64,000 nucleotides of DNA, taken from Cytophagaceae bacterium. Lineage in GTDB: Bacteria > Bacteroidota > Bacteroidia > Cytophagales > Flexibacteraceae. A model generated the notes under the pieces. That model was given only the letters and a program-made list of their open reading frames with translations. It was not told where the DNA came from and made no database searches. Of this stretch, positions 16,573 through 24,910 are shown piece after piece. A program made the position numbers and the translations under genes. Within the stretch, counting starts at the first letter, position 1. Each line of letters starts with the position of its first letter. The stretch lies in the NCBI GenBank assembly GCA_947458545.1, contig CANGYH010000002.1, positions 62,001 to 126,000 of the forward strand. Reading direction: 5' to 3'.

Positions 16573-17823
16573 TTAATCTTTTAAAATATTGATAATCAAG
16601 CGTTCGAACTCCTTTTTCCATTCGTCGAAAGCCGCCCCGGTGGCCGGGCCGCTGAATCCCGTATGGACGGCCACCACCCGGTGCTTCCTGTCTAGAAAGA
16701 CCGTTGTGGGGAAGGCCTCTACATGCGTCAGGAAGGGCAGGCGCGCTGCAGCCGAGTCTTTGCTGGCGGGCCCGGCGTAGGCCAGGGGGTAGGGCACCTG
16801 CAGCCGCTCTGCCGTGCGGGCAAGGCGATGCTTCCAGTATGCTCGCTCGGGCTTTCGCTCAAAGAACAGGCCGAGCACCTCTATGTTTTTCCGGGCTGGG
16901 CTGCGGTACCACTCGGCCATAAACTGGGTCTCATCCATACAATTAGGGCACCAAGTACCAGAGAGCTGCACGATGACGGGCTTGCCCGCAAAGCGCGGAT
17001 CTGTAAGGCGCACGGTGTGCCCGGCCGTATCCTGTGCGGTAATGGCTACTGGAACCTCGGGTTTGGCTGATACGCGGCCCAGCGGATTAGGCAGGGCGGC
17101 ACCGGGGTTCAACTTGCCGGCCCATACCTCGTAACCTTTGCCGGTGGCCGAGTAAAACCGTCCACCCACCAGGCTATCGCCCCGCATCCTGGCCGTGAAT
17201 AGGTAAAGGTGTGCTCCGTCGAAGGTAGAAAGCCAGAGGGAGTCTCCCGATACGGCCCCTTCCAAAAACCGGTAGTCACCCGTAGTTGTCTCAAAGGTGC
17301 CAATGGCCTTTACGCCTGTGGGCCCCTCTACGGTACCTAGCTGCCCTACCGCCTGGTATGCGCCGCTGCCATCTGGCGCACAGAACCGCACATCGTATCG
17401 CCGGGTATGGAGCAACTTCTTGCTGCGGAAGGGTAGGGTGGGCCTGGCTGTAATGGGAATGCGCACTGTACCCCCTCGGGCATCATACCGCGCATATATC
17501 CCTGTAAGATTTGCGCCGTTTTTCAACAATTTTAGGTCTGCATCGAACACTACCAACGGGTAAACGAGGGTGTCTTTCAGCCCTTTGCGGGCTTGCAGCA
17601 GCAAGCGTTCAGTGCCGTTTACCAGCCATGCTTTTGGGGTTGATTTAGCACTTGTGCCAACCCCTTCCATAGCAAGTCTAAAGGGGATTTTGACCCCGCT
17701 AAGCCCCGTTGCCTCTGCCTGGTACAACGTTTCTTTTGGCGCGGCCGCTGGTTGCCGCACGCTTTGGGCCAACACGGGCCCGGATAGCAGTGTTACGACA
17801 GAAAGAAATTTAAGTGCTTGCAT
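16573..17823 (-). CDS. Secreted TlpA-like thioredoxin-fold protein
   Basis: A 416-residue exported protein. The start at 17823 gives a clean signal peptide ending near VLAQS. Residues 25-260 form a beta-rich N-terminal region, and the C-terminal part is a TlpA/ResA-type thioredoxin domain with the redox pair in WCPNC (Cys292, Cys295), a cis-proline segment VEAFPTTVFLD and a long insertion. Such proteins reduce disulfides or assist cytochrome maturation in the periplasm. The N-terminal half resembles domains fused to thioredoxins in Bacteroidota without a known role. It is divergent from mraZ. Confidence 0.82.
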   Translation of the reverse strand: MQALKFLSVVTLLSGPVLAQSVRQPAAAPKETLYQAEATGLSGVKIPFRLAMEGVGTSAKSTPKAWLVNGTERLLLQARKGLKDTLVYPLVVFDADLKLLKNGANLTGIYARYDARGGTVRIPITARPTLPFRSKKLLHTRRYDVRFCAPDGSGAYQAVGQLGTVEGPTGVKAIGTFETTTGDYRFLEGAVSGDSLWLSTFDGAHLYLFTARMRGDSLVGGRFYSATGKGYEVWAGKLNPGAALPNPLGRVSAKPEVPVAITAQDTAGHTVRLTDPRFAGKPVIVQLSGTWCPNCMDETQFMAEWYRSPARKNIEVLGLFFERKPERAYWKHRLARTAERLQVPYPLAYAGPASKDSAAARLPFLTHVEAFPTTVFLDRKHRVVAVHTGFSGPATGAAFDEWKKEFERLIINILKD

Positions 17824-17856
17824 TTCAGGCGATTGGCGTAATTGTTCCGATAAAGG

Positions 17857-17864
17857 CAAAGGTA
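17857..17864 (-). promoter_or_regulatory. Bacteroidota -7 box for the TlpA-like gene
   Basis: TACCTTTG on the - strand is a full match to TAnnTTTG, 33 bases before the ATG at 17823. No clear -33 element was found. Confidence 0.45.
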
Positions 17865-17910
17865 GCCCAACCTGGGCTGTGTTAGGTGCGTAAAGGTATT
17901 TTGAGTGCAA

Positions 17911-17936
17911 AGTGGGAAAAAGTGGCGAAAAGTGGT
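17911..17936 (+). promoter_or_regulatory. MraZ box (three AGTGG repeats, 10-bp period)
   Basis: AGTGG starts at 17911, 17921 and 17931, exactly one helical turn apart, with A-rich spacers. MraZ proteins in Escherichia coli and Mollicutes bind three or four such direct repeats upstream of their own gene, one repeat per subunit of the ring. The third repeat touches the -33 element of the putative mraZ promoter. Confidence 0.85.
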
Positions 17937-17965
17937 TGAAATTCCCAAGCTGCCTCTCATCTTTG
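17936..17965 (+). promoter_or_regulatory. Putative mraZ promoter
   Basis: TTG at 17936-17938, 19 bases, then CATCTTTG at 17958-17965, one base off the TAnnTTTG consensus. It directly follows the MraZ box, as expected for autoregulation. Confidence 0.55.
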
Positions 17966-18013
17966 TCTCAACCTTTCAGCTGTAACAGTAGTACGCATCC
18001 GGCTCGGGCCAGT

Positions 18014-18045
18014 CACGGCAACTTCTAGCGCCAGAAGTTGCCGTG
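18014..18045 (+). promoter_or_regulatory. Strong hairpin in the mraZ leader
   Basis: A perfect 13-bp stem (CACGGCAACTTCT pairing with AGAAGTTGCCGTG) with a six-base loop lies in the leader. A run of six T follows 14 bases later at 18060-18065. Two further palindromes are at 18074-18087 (GGGTGC-CT-GCACCC) and 18113-18131 (GATTCTGA-TTA-TCAGAATC). An attenuator or a terminator is possible. Confidence 0.55.
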
Positions 18046-18174
18046 CCGCCGGGGTCGGATTTTTTCGTCTCGGGGGTGCCTGCACCCTCCAAACGCGCAG
18101 TTTTTTATGTAAGATTCTGATTATCAGAATCCTATTGACCTAAGCTGTAAACCTTCCTCTCTGCCCACCACCCA

Positions 18175-18651
18175 ATGCACTTCACCGGAGAGCACGAATG
18201 CAAGCTGGACGCCAAGGGGCGTATGCTGCTGCCTGCCCGGCTAAAAGCGCGCTTGCCCGAGGGCGAGCACACGCTGGTGGTGCTGCGCGGCTTCGAGCCC
18301 TGCCTGGTGATATACCCCCAGAGTGCCTGGCAAAAGATTTACGACCAGGTGGCAGGCCTCAACGAGTTTACGGCCGAGAATCGCCTGCTGCAGCGCAGCT
18401 TTCTGCGTGGTGCAGCCGAGTGCGAGCTAGATGGGCAGGGCCGCCTGCTCATACCCAAGTCTATGGCTACCTACGCAGGCCTTGTGGCCGACGTGCTGGC
18501 CGTAGGCGTGGCCAACCGCATCGAGCTCTGGGAGCCCGTGCAATACAATCAGTACCTAACCACTGACGCCGCAGCCCTTTCGGCCGCAGCAGAAAAAATT
18601 CTAGGAGACCAAGCCACCCGTGATTTCAACTTCCCACTACACAGAAATTGA
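18175..18651 (+). CDS. mraZ: Transcriptional regulator MraZ
   Basis: A 158-residue protein with two SpoVT/AbrB-like repeats, starting FTGEHECKLDAKGRMLLPA and ECELDGQGRLLIPK, as expected for MraZ. The protein forms rings and binds direct repeats upstream of its own operon, controlling division and cell-wall genes. A matching three-repeat box lies 240 bases upstream. It is followed at seven bases by rsmH and then ftsL. Both repeats carry the DXXGR core, so it should be functional. Confidence 0.96.
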   Translation: MHFTGEHECKLDAKGRMLLPARLKARLPEGEHTLVVLRGFEPCLVIYPQSAWQKIYDQVAGLNEFTAENRLLQRSFLRGAAECELDGQGRLLIPKSMATYAGLVADVLAVGVANRIELWEPVQYNQYLTTDAAALSAAAEKILGDQATRDFNFPLHRN

Positions 18652-18658
18652 TTGGTTC

Positions 18659-19627
18659 ATGGCCGAAGAACCAAGCCCAGACGGCATCCGCATCCCTTAC
18701 CACAAACCGGTTATGCTCAAGGAGTGTATCCGCGAGCTGGACCTGAAGCCGACCGGCACTTATGTGGACGTCACCTTCGGCGGTGGCGGCCACTCAGAAA
18801 TTATCGTGCAGATGATCGGCAAAGGCCGCCTCATCGCTTTTGACCAAGACCCCGACGCCTACAAAAACGCAAGCTCCTGGCAGAACCCGAACTTCCAGTT
18901 TGTGCGGGCCAACTTCCGCTACCTCGAGCGCTACCTCGATAGCCTGCAGGCCACGCCGGTAGATGGCATCCTGGCAGATTTGGGCATTAGCTCTTGGCAG
19001 ATAGATGAGCCCAGCAAGGGCTTTTCCATCCGCTTCGACGGCCCGCTGGACATGCGCATGAACAACAGCGCCGGCATCAGTGCCGAAGAGGTCGTCAACG
19101 AGTACAGCGCAGAAGAGCTGGAGCGCATCTTCCGCCACTATGGCGAGGTGACCAACCCGCGCCGCCTGGCCCAGCACCTGGTGGCCGAGCGGGCCCGCCG
19201 GCCCATCACCACCACCTTCCAGCTGAAAGAAGCCGTATGGCCTTTGGCTCCCCGCAAGGCCGAGTTCAAGTTTCTGGCGCAAGTGTTCCAGGCCATCCGC
19301 ATAGAGGTGAACGACGAGCTGGCCGCCCTCAAAGAGATGCTGGAGCAGGCTGCCCGCGTATTGGCCCCCGGCGGCCGCCTCGTCGTGATGACCTACCACA
19401 GCCTGGAAGACCGCCTCGTCAAAAACTACCTAACGACGGGCAACTTCGAGGGTAAGGTAGAAAAGGACATCTACGGCAACCAGCTCAACGCGCCCCTGCG
19501 CCCTGTCTGGAAAAAGGCCATCGTGCCCACAGAGGAGGAGCTGGCAGAAAACAGCCGCGCCCGCTCGGCCAAACTGCGCGTGGCAGAGCGCGTGGCCGCC
19601 AAAACGGGGCAGGCCTTTCCGGGTTAG
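18659..19627 (+). CDS. rsmH: 16S rRNA (cytosine1402-N4)-methyltransferase
   Basis: A 322-residue methyltransferase that modifies C1402 of 16S rRNA in the ribosomal P site. Seen: YHKPVMLKE at the N terminus, the S-adenosylmethionine loop VTFGGGGHSE, GILADLGISSWQID, and the C-terminal VMTYHSLEDRLVKN. The ATG at 18659 is chosen over a GTG at 18620 that lies inside mraZ. It is the second gene of mraZ-rsmH-ftsL, as in most bacteria. Confidence 0.96.
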   Translation: MAEEPSPDGIRIPYHKPVMLKECIRELDLKPTGTYVDVTFGGGGHSEIIVQMIGKGRLIAFDQDPDAYKNASSWQNPNFQFVRANFRYLERYLDSLQATPVDGILADLGISSWQIDEPSKGFSIRFDGPLDMRMNNSAGISAEEVVNEYSAEELERIFRHYGEVTNPRRLAQHLVAERARRPITTTFQLKEAVWPLAPRKAEFKFLAQVFQAIRIEVNDELAALKEMLEQAARVLAPGGRLVVMTYHSLEDRLVKNYLTTGNFEGKVEKDIYGNQLNAPLRPVWKKAIVPTEEELAENSRARSAKLRVAERVAAKTGQAFPG

Positions 19628-19657
19628 TACCTAACTTTAGCCTGTAAGAAGACAACC

Positions 19658-20038
19658 TTGGCAGACATCCGCAACCGCTTTAAAGACCCTACCCGCCAGG
19701 CCCCGCAAGAGGCCAAGCCCACCCTGTTTGGCTTTTTGCAAACGGCCTTGCGGGTAGATTCTATCTTCAGCGGGGGGCTGCCCATTCGGTACCTGCCCCG
19801 GCTGCTTTGGCTTACCGTGCTGGTGATCGTGTACATCGCCAACAACCACAATGCCAACCGCACCATCGTCAAGCTCTCTAAGACGCGGCAAGAGATTGAG
19901 GAGCTACGCGTGGACTATACCACGCTGAAGGCCGCCTACATGTCGCAAAGCAAGCAGAGCGAGGTAGCCAAGCGCGTAGAACCCCTGGGCCTCTCTGAGA
20001 GCCTGGTGCCACCCCGCAAAATCGTGCTAGAAGACTAG
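19658..20038 (+). CDS. ftsL: FtsL-like cell division protein
   Basis: A 126-residue bitopic protein with a cytoplasmic N-terminal segment of about 40 residues, one transmembrane helix (LLWLTVLVIVYIANN) and a short periplasmic coiled coil (KLSKTRQEIEELRVDYTTL). This matches the FtsL-like family found after rsmH in Bacteroidota; the protein links the divisome core to FtsI activation. The start is a TTG; no ATG gives the conserved N terminus. The gene's last four bases overlap the end of the convergent udk, so ftsI does not follow. Confidence 0.85.
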   Translation: MADIRNRFKDPTRQAPQEAKPTLFGFLQTALRVDSIFSGGLPIRYLPRLLWLTVLVIVYIANNHNANRTIVKLSKTRQEIEELRVDYTTLKAAYMSQSKQSEVAKRVEPLGLSESLVPPRKIVLED

Positions 20039-20676
20039 GACTGCACCAGCGCGGCCCGCTCTTGGCAAACGCGGCGCAGGTAGTGCAGCAGCACGTCCAT
20101 GGCCATGGCAAAACCGTGGTTGTTGGGTATCACCAGATCAGCCTCGGCACGGAAGGGCTGCACATAGTGGTAATAGGTCGGCGCCACATGGTGCTCGTAG
20201 CGGTAGAGCACGTCGTTGAGGTCGTAGCCTCGCTCCTGGTTGTCGCGCACGATGCGCCGGCGCAGCTTCACAGACTCGTCGGCATCGATAAAGACCTTCA
20301 GGTCTATGAGTCCGGCCACTTCTGGGTAATAGAAGACGAAGATGCCCTCCGTCAAAATGATGGGCGCTGGCTTAAAGGTCAGCATCTGCGGCACCACCAG
20401 CGGGTTGTTAAAGGTGTACTCCAGCTTCTGCACCGTGCGCCCTGCCTTGACGGCCGCTATGTCTGCGGCGTACTGGTCTACGTCTATGGCGCTGGGCATG
20501 TCGAAGTTGTGTATGCCGTTTTTATCAACCGGCACCTGGTCCATAGGCTTGTAGTAGTGGTCTTGCGACATGAGGCAGACCTCACCCGGTGCAAACTGGC
20601 TTAGCAGTTGCCGCAGAAAATGCGTTTTGCCCGAAGCCGAGCCACCCGTCACACCCAGAACAAACGGTTGCACCAT
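20035..20676 (-). CDS. udk: Uridine kinase
   Basis: A 213-residue P-loop kinase that phosphorylates uridine and cytidine in pyrimidine salvage. The start at 20676 puts the Walker A motif GGSASGKT at residues 11-18, the normal place. Other marks are SQDHYYKP, NFDMPSAID and the RRIVRDNQERG lid. It converges with ftsL (four-base overlap) and follows the DoxX-like gene on the same strand after a 90-base gap. Confidence 0.94.
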   Translation of the reverse strand: MVQPFVLGVTGGSASGKTHFLRQLLSQFAPGEVCLMSQDHYYKPMDQVPVDKNGIHNFDMPSAIDVDQYAADIAAVKAGRTVQKLEYTFNNPLVVPQMLTFKPAPIILTEGIFVFYYPEVAGLIDLKVFIDADESVKLRRRIVRDNQERGYDLNDVLYRYEHHVAPTYYHYVQPFRAEADLVIPNNHGFAMAMDVLLHYLRRVCQERAALVQS

Positions 20677-20766
20677 CACAAAAAATATTAGACCACAAGG
20701 AGGCAACAGTAGCCTGCTAACCAGCAAGCATGCCTCCAACGGGCGCCAAAAGTACGCAGGCGTGGC

Positions 20767-21168
20767 CTAGTCTAACCGGCCTCTCTTGTAAAGAACCACA
20801 GCTAGATGGTTGCGGATGGCCAGCAAAGCCACTGAGAAGATGAGCCCGGCCAGGTTCTGGTAAAACCGCCCGCCCTCGTCAGACCAAAACTTGACCCCAA
20901 GCTCAGAAAGGTGAAAGAAGACACCTGCCCCAAACACCAGAATGGTAACAACGGCAGCCTGCCGCATCAGCTTGGGCGCGCAAAGGCCCACCACACACAG
21001 AATCTCCACGCCCATTGAGGCCCACATCCCGAAGCCCTCCATCTCCAGCATCCTGAAGGCAGCCTTTTCCTTATCCGTCTGCATAATCTTCATCGTCACA
21101 GAGTAAACAAGCAGCAGCACGCAGACGGCCTGCAGCAACCAGGCAACTAAATTCAGAATTCTGTTCAT
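20767..21168 (-). CDS. DoxX-like small membrane protein
   Basis: A 133-residue protein with four predicted membrane helices (near residues 5-25, 45-65, 70-90 and 102-120). The spacing and the central GMWASMGVEILCVVGL helix fit the DoxX-like family. Members are linked to quinone or thiosulfate metabolism or stress, but no reaction can be given here. It lies between udk and the RluA-type gene on the same strand. The ATG is the only reasonable start. Confidence 0.7.
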   Translation of the reverse strand: MNRILNLVAWLLQAVCVLLLVYSVTMKIMQTDKEKAAFRMLEMEGFGMWASMGVEILCVVGLCAPKLMRQAAVVTILVFGAGVFFHLSELGVKFWSDEGGRFYQNLAGLIFSVALLAIRNHLAVVLYKRGRLD

Positions 21169-21232
21169 GTAGAGGGGGTTAAACCGGGATGGACTATACT
21201 TTGGCTAGAGAGCCCAAAAATTGCACTGTTCG

Positions 21233-22015
21233 CTACGCGACAGGCAACCATTCGCCGAGTTTTTTAAGTATTTCGCTGGAAACTTCCAACCAAGGCGGGG
21301 CGCTGTACAGCTGCAATATGGCCCCGCCTACGGGGTGGGCCATACGCAAGTAGCTGGCATGCAGTTGTATAGCCTGGGGCGTGTAGCCCATGCGGGCCCC
21401 ATACTTCTTGTCGCCCACGATGGGCCAGCCCCGGCTTGCCAGTTGCACCCTGATCTGGTGGTGCCGGCCCGTCTGCAAGTCTATACCCAGCAGGGCAGCC
21501 TGCCCCTGGGTGGCCATCACCTTGTAGCTCAGCACGGCACGTTTGCCCTGCTTATGCTTGGGGCTTACCCGGTGGCTCGTGTTGTTGGCGGCGTTTTTCA
21601 GCAGATAATCTGTTAGCACGGCGGTATGCTCGGCAGGTATCTGCTCTGTGCGGGCCAGGTAGCGCTTGGTGATGCTGCGCTCGGCCACGGCTGCGTTTAG
21701 GCGGGCCAGGGCCTTGCTAGTTTTGGCCAGCATCACCAGGCCGCCCACGGGCCTGTCTAGCCTGTGCACAAGGCCTACAAAGGCCTCGCCGGGTTTTTGG
21801 TATTTGGCCACCAGGTAGGCCTTGGCCCAATCTACCAGGCACAGGTCGCCAGAGTCGTCGCCCTGCACGGGCATGCCTGCAGGCTTGTCTAATATCAGCA
21901 GGTGGTTATCTTCAAAAACCACCGCAGGGGCGGGTAGAGGTGTGGCGGTATGTATGTGCTCGTTTTGCAACCTTGCAAAAATGGTGCGGCTGGTTCGGTA
22001 AAAAAGGGCAGCCAA
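21233..22015 (-). CDS. RluA-family RNA pseudouridine synthase
   Basis: A 260-residue pseudouridine synthase with the catalytic aspartate (Asp87) in LVHRLDRPVGG, the ILDKPAGMPVQ block, and the late QTGRHHQIRVQLASRG and GDKKYGAR motifs. No S4 domain precedes the catalytic part. The target uridine in rRNA or tRNA cannot be predicted. An in-frame TTG at 21967 would remove 16 poorly conserved residues and widen the gap to the divergent M1 peptidase gene; I keep the ATG. Confidence 0.9.
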   Translation of the reverse strand: MAALFYRTSRTIFARLQNEHIHTATPLPAPAVVFEDNHLLILDKPAGMPVQGDDSGDLCLVDWAKAYLVAKYQKPGEAFVGLVHRLDRPVGGLVMLAKTSKALARLNAAVAERSITKRYLARTEQIPAEHTAVLTDYLLKNAANNTSHRVSPKHKQGKRAVLSYKVMATQGQAALLGIDLQTGRHHQIRVQLASRGWPIVGDKKYGARMGYTPQAIQLHASYLRMAHPVGGAILQLYSAPPWLEVSSEILKKLGEWLPVA

Positions 22016-22032
22016 AGCGTTTATTTGCAGCT

Positions 22033-24558
22033 ATGTCTCGTTCTGTAGCAGGTAGGCAATTAGGGGCCTGGGCATCCATGGCTGTACTGGTAGTTGCCTT
22101 TGGGTGTAAAAGCCAACAGCCCAGCCAGCAATCCTATCAGCAGGCGCCGGTGTCTAGGCAAATGCCTAAGCCTGCAAACAACGTAATTGGGCCCCAGGGC
22201 GGGCCTTACCAACCCGAGCGCACCCGTGTTTGGGATCTGGTGCATACCAAACTAGAGCTTGAGCCCATCTGGGACAAACGGCAGATGAAAGGGCTGGCTA
22301 CCGTCGTGCTCACGCCCCACTTTGGCGACAAGCAAGAGCTTATGCTAGACGGGGTCGGCTTCGAGCTGCGCAGCGTAAAGCGGGTAAACCGCAGGGCCGC
22401 CTACCCCGTGCAGCATACCTACGACGGCAAAGCCATCAAAATCAAATTAGACTCTGCCTTTGCCGCAGGCCAGCGCTGCAGCCTGGAGATTGAGTATGTG
22501 GCCAGGCCAGAAGAAGCCCCCAGCGCCGAAGGCCTCGAAGCCATCACGTCTGACAAAGGGTTGTACTTCATCAATCCCCTCGGTACACTGCCCAACCGCC
22601 CGCGCGAGCTCTGGACCCAAGGCGAGACCCAAAGCAACAGCCGCTGGTTCCCCACGCTAGACGCCCCCAATCAAAAGATGACCCAGGAGGTACACCTAAC
22701 CGTAGATACCTCTTTTACAACGCTCTCTAACGGGTTGCTTACCTCGCAAACACGCCTGCCCGGCGGCAAGCGTATAGATGTTTGGGAGCTGAAGCTGCCC
22801 CATGCACCCTATCTGGCCATGCTGGCCGTAGGGCCTTTTGCAGTCGTCAAAGACAAATGGCGCGACATAGAGGTTAGCTACTATGCCGAAAAGCCCCTGG
22901 CCAAGCGCGCCAAGGCCGTCTTTGCCAACACGCCAGAGATGATTGAGTTCTTCAGCAAGCGCCTGGGCGTGGCATTTCCCTGGCCCAAGTATAGCCAGGT
23001 TGTGGGCCGAGACTATGTGTCTGGAGCTATGGAGAACACCAGCGCCTCTCTCTTTATGGAGGATGTGCTGGAGGACGACGTTGACAAGCGCACTCAAAAC
23101 TGGGACCTTATCATCGCCCACGAGCTTTTCCACCAATGGTTCGGAGACCTGGTAACGTGCGAGAGCTGGAGCAACCTCTCGCTCAACGAGAGCTTTGCCA
23201 ATTACAGCGAGTACCTCTGGCTAGAGCACAAGCAGGGCCAGGACGCGGCCGACTTCCACGCCTTGGAAGAGAAGCTGCAGTATCTGTACGAGAGCCGTTT
23301 CAAACGCGAGAACCTGATTCGCTACCACTACCAGCGAGACCTGCAGATGTTTGACAGCCACACCTACGCAAAGGGTGGCCGCATCCTGCACATGCTCCGC
23401 AGCTACCTCGGAGACGATGTCTTCTTTGCCGGGCTGCAGGCATATCTCAAAAAGTACAGCTTCAAAAAAGCAGAGGTGCACGATTTGCGCCTCGTGCTAG
23501 AAGAAGTCTCTGGCCAAGACCTCAACTGGTTCTTCGACCAGTGGTACTTTAAGCCCGGCCACCCCGAGCTGCTCGTCCGCAAAACCTTTACCGGCGAGAG
23601 CCTCCTGCTCTCCGTCAGCCAGGTGCAGGACACGACCTACACCCCCATCTACCGCCTGCCCATAGCCTTCGACATTTGGCAGGGAGATCGGAAGGTGCGC
23701 CACAACTTCATGCTCGAGGGCCGAGACGGCACCTTCGAGATACCCATGGGCAAGGCTCCGGCCTTGGTGCTTTTCGACCCTGACCACACCCTGCTGGCCG
23801 AGGTGCGCTACGAGGTGCCCAACGAGGAGGTCATCCAGGCCTTCAACTTCGCCCCCCGCGCCATAGATCGCGTTGAGGCCATCGAACGTCTGGCCAAAGT
23901 AACGGAGGGCCAGGCCCTGAACCTGTACCTGCGCAAAGGCCTGCGCGATGCTGACTACCACGTGCGCGAGGCTGCTCTGCAGCTCTGCGCCAACAACCCC
24001 GAGGTAGATGAGCAAACCCGCATCATGATTGGCGACATTGCCAAGACTGACAAGAGCATCGCCGTGCGTGCAGCGGCCGCTGGCATCGTAGGCAACCAAA
24101 AGATTGAGCCTGTGATTGACCGCCTTACCGAGATACTCGACAGAGACCCCGCCTACGAGGTGCAGGCCGAGGCTCTGAACCAGTACGTTATCGCCAAGGG
24201 CCCAGACGTAGAAGGCCGCATGAAAAAGATGGAGGCTAACACCAGCCCAACCGTCGTACGTGTTCTGGCCGAGCTTTATGCCACCCGCGCCGGTGCCGAC
24301 AATCTGGCTTGGTTCAAAAGCCGCCTGCACGACTTTAACAAAGACAACCAGTATCTCGTCATCCGCTCGCTGGGTACGTTCTCTAACCGCAGCAGCGGCG
24401 CCACCAGAGACGAAGCCAACAAGATGCTGGAGTCTCTGGTAAAATACCAGGCCGATAGCCCCACCATCCGTGCCGCCCTGGCCGCCGCCGTCAAAAACAT
24501 GGATGCCAAAGACCCCGCCAAGGCGGCATTGCAGGCGCAACTGTTGCCAAAGCCGTAA
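22033..24558 (+). CDS. M1-family aminopeptidase lipoprotein with HEAT-like repeats
   Basis: An 841-residue zinc aminopeptidase. The ATG at 22033 yields a lipoprotein signal with lipobox AFGC, suggesting attachment in the envelope. The substrate-binding GAMEN motif is at residues 331-335, the zinc motif HELFH at 363-367 and the third ligand in NESFANY (Glu386). The last 270 residues are helical HEAT-like repeats, replacing the usual ERAP1-like domain. It removes N-terminal residues from peptides, probably for nutrition. The gene is followed by a terminator, then nuoK. Confidence 0.93.
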   Translation: MSRSVAGRQLGAWASMAVLVVAFGCKSQQPSQQSYQQAPVSRQMPKPANNVIGPQGGPYQPERTRVWDLVHTKLELEPIWDKRQMKGLATVVLTPHFGDKQELMLDGVGFELRSVKRVNRRAAYPVQHTYDGKAIKIKLDSAFAAGQRCSLEIEYVARPEEAPSAEGLEAITSDKGLYFINPLGTLPNRPRELWTQGETQSNSRWFPTLDAPNQKMTQEVHLTVDTSFTTLSNGLLTSQTRLPGGKRIDVWELKLPHAPYLAMLAVGPFAVVKDKWRDIEVSYYAEKPLAKRAKAVFANTPEMIEFFSKRLGVAFPWPKYSQVVGRDYVSGAMENTSASLFMEDVLEDDVDKRTQNWDLIIAHELFHQWFGDLVTCESWSNLSLNESFANYSEYLWLEHKQGQDAADFHALEEKLQYLYESRFKRENLIRYHYQRDLQMFDSHTYAKGGRILHMLRSYLGDDVFFAGLQAYLKKYSFKKAEVHDLRLVLEEVSGQDLNWFFDQWYFKPGHPELLVRKTFTGESLLLSVSQVQDTTYTPIYRLPIAFDIWQGDRKVRHNFMLEGRDGTFEIPMGKAPALVLFDPDHTLLAEVRYEVPNEEVIQAFNFAPRAIDRVEAIERLAKVTEGQALNLYLRKGLRDADYHVREAALQLCANNPEVDEQTRIMIGDIAKTDKSIAVRAAAAGIVGNQKIEPVIDRLTEILDRDPAYEVQAEALNQYVIAKGPDVEGRMKKMEANTSPTVVRVLAELYATRAGADNLAWFKSRLHDFNKDNQYLVIRSLGTFSNRSSGATRDEANKMLESLVKYQADSPTIRAALAAAVKNMDAKDPAKAALQAQLLPKP

Positions 24559-24583
24559 GGGCGCATCACCTTATCCAATGTTT

Positions 24584-24617
24584 GCGGGGCCGCCTTTTGG
24601 CAGGCCCCGCTTCATTT
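24584..24617 (+). terminator. Terminator after the M1 aminopeptidase gene
   Basis: Arms GCGGGGCC (24584-24591) and GGCCCCGC (24603-24610) are followed within two bases by CATTTTT. It lies between the peptidase and nuoK. Confidence 0.75.
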
Positions 24618-24628
24618 TTGTAGCTGCT

Positions 24629-24910
24629 ATGGCACTCTCGGCTTGGCTCTTTTTGGGGATGGTGCTGTTTGCGGCAGGGGCCGCCGTGTTTATGACGCGG
24701 CGCTCGGCCATCGTCATGCTTTGCGGGGCAGAGCTTATGCTCAATGCCGCCAACCTCACCCTGGTAGGCTTCAGTCGCCTAGACCCTACTCATGCCGATG
24801 GGCAGGTCTTTGCCCTTTTCATCATGCTGGTGGCCGCAGCCGAGGCGGCCGTCCTGCTGGCCATCCTATTTGCCTTGAGCAAGCACAGCGGCCCGGCGGA
24901 GGGCCTTTAA
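24629..24910 (+). CDS. nuoK: NADH-quinone oxidoreductase subunit K, outside a nuo operon
   Basis: A 93-residue protein with three membrane helices, the normal build of NuoK. The two membrane glutamates needed for proton pumping are present: Glu35 in CGAELMLNAANL and Glu72 in AAAEAAV. The ATG at 24629 was chosen over a longer frame that is only a shadow of the peptidase gene. No other complex I gene is nearby; it sits between a terminator and a convergent glycosyltransferase (four-base overlap). An Mrp-antiporter MnhC-like subunit is possible, but length and motifs favour NuoK. Confidence 0.85.
   Translation: MALSAWLFLGMVLFAAGAAVFMTRRSAIVMLCGAELMLNAANLTLVGFSRLDPTHADGQVFALFIMLVAAAEAAVLLAILFALSKHSGPAEGL

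Noticed and set aside
16300-16600. Chromosomal origin next to dnaA
   Set aside because: No DnaA-box cluster or unwinding element was visible, and GC skew could not be computed.
23497-24540. A 347-codon frame antisense to the M1 aminopeptidase gene
   Set aside because: Low-complexity composition, no motif, and full overlap with a clear gene.
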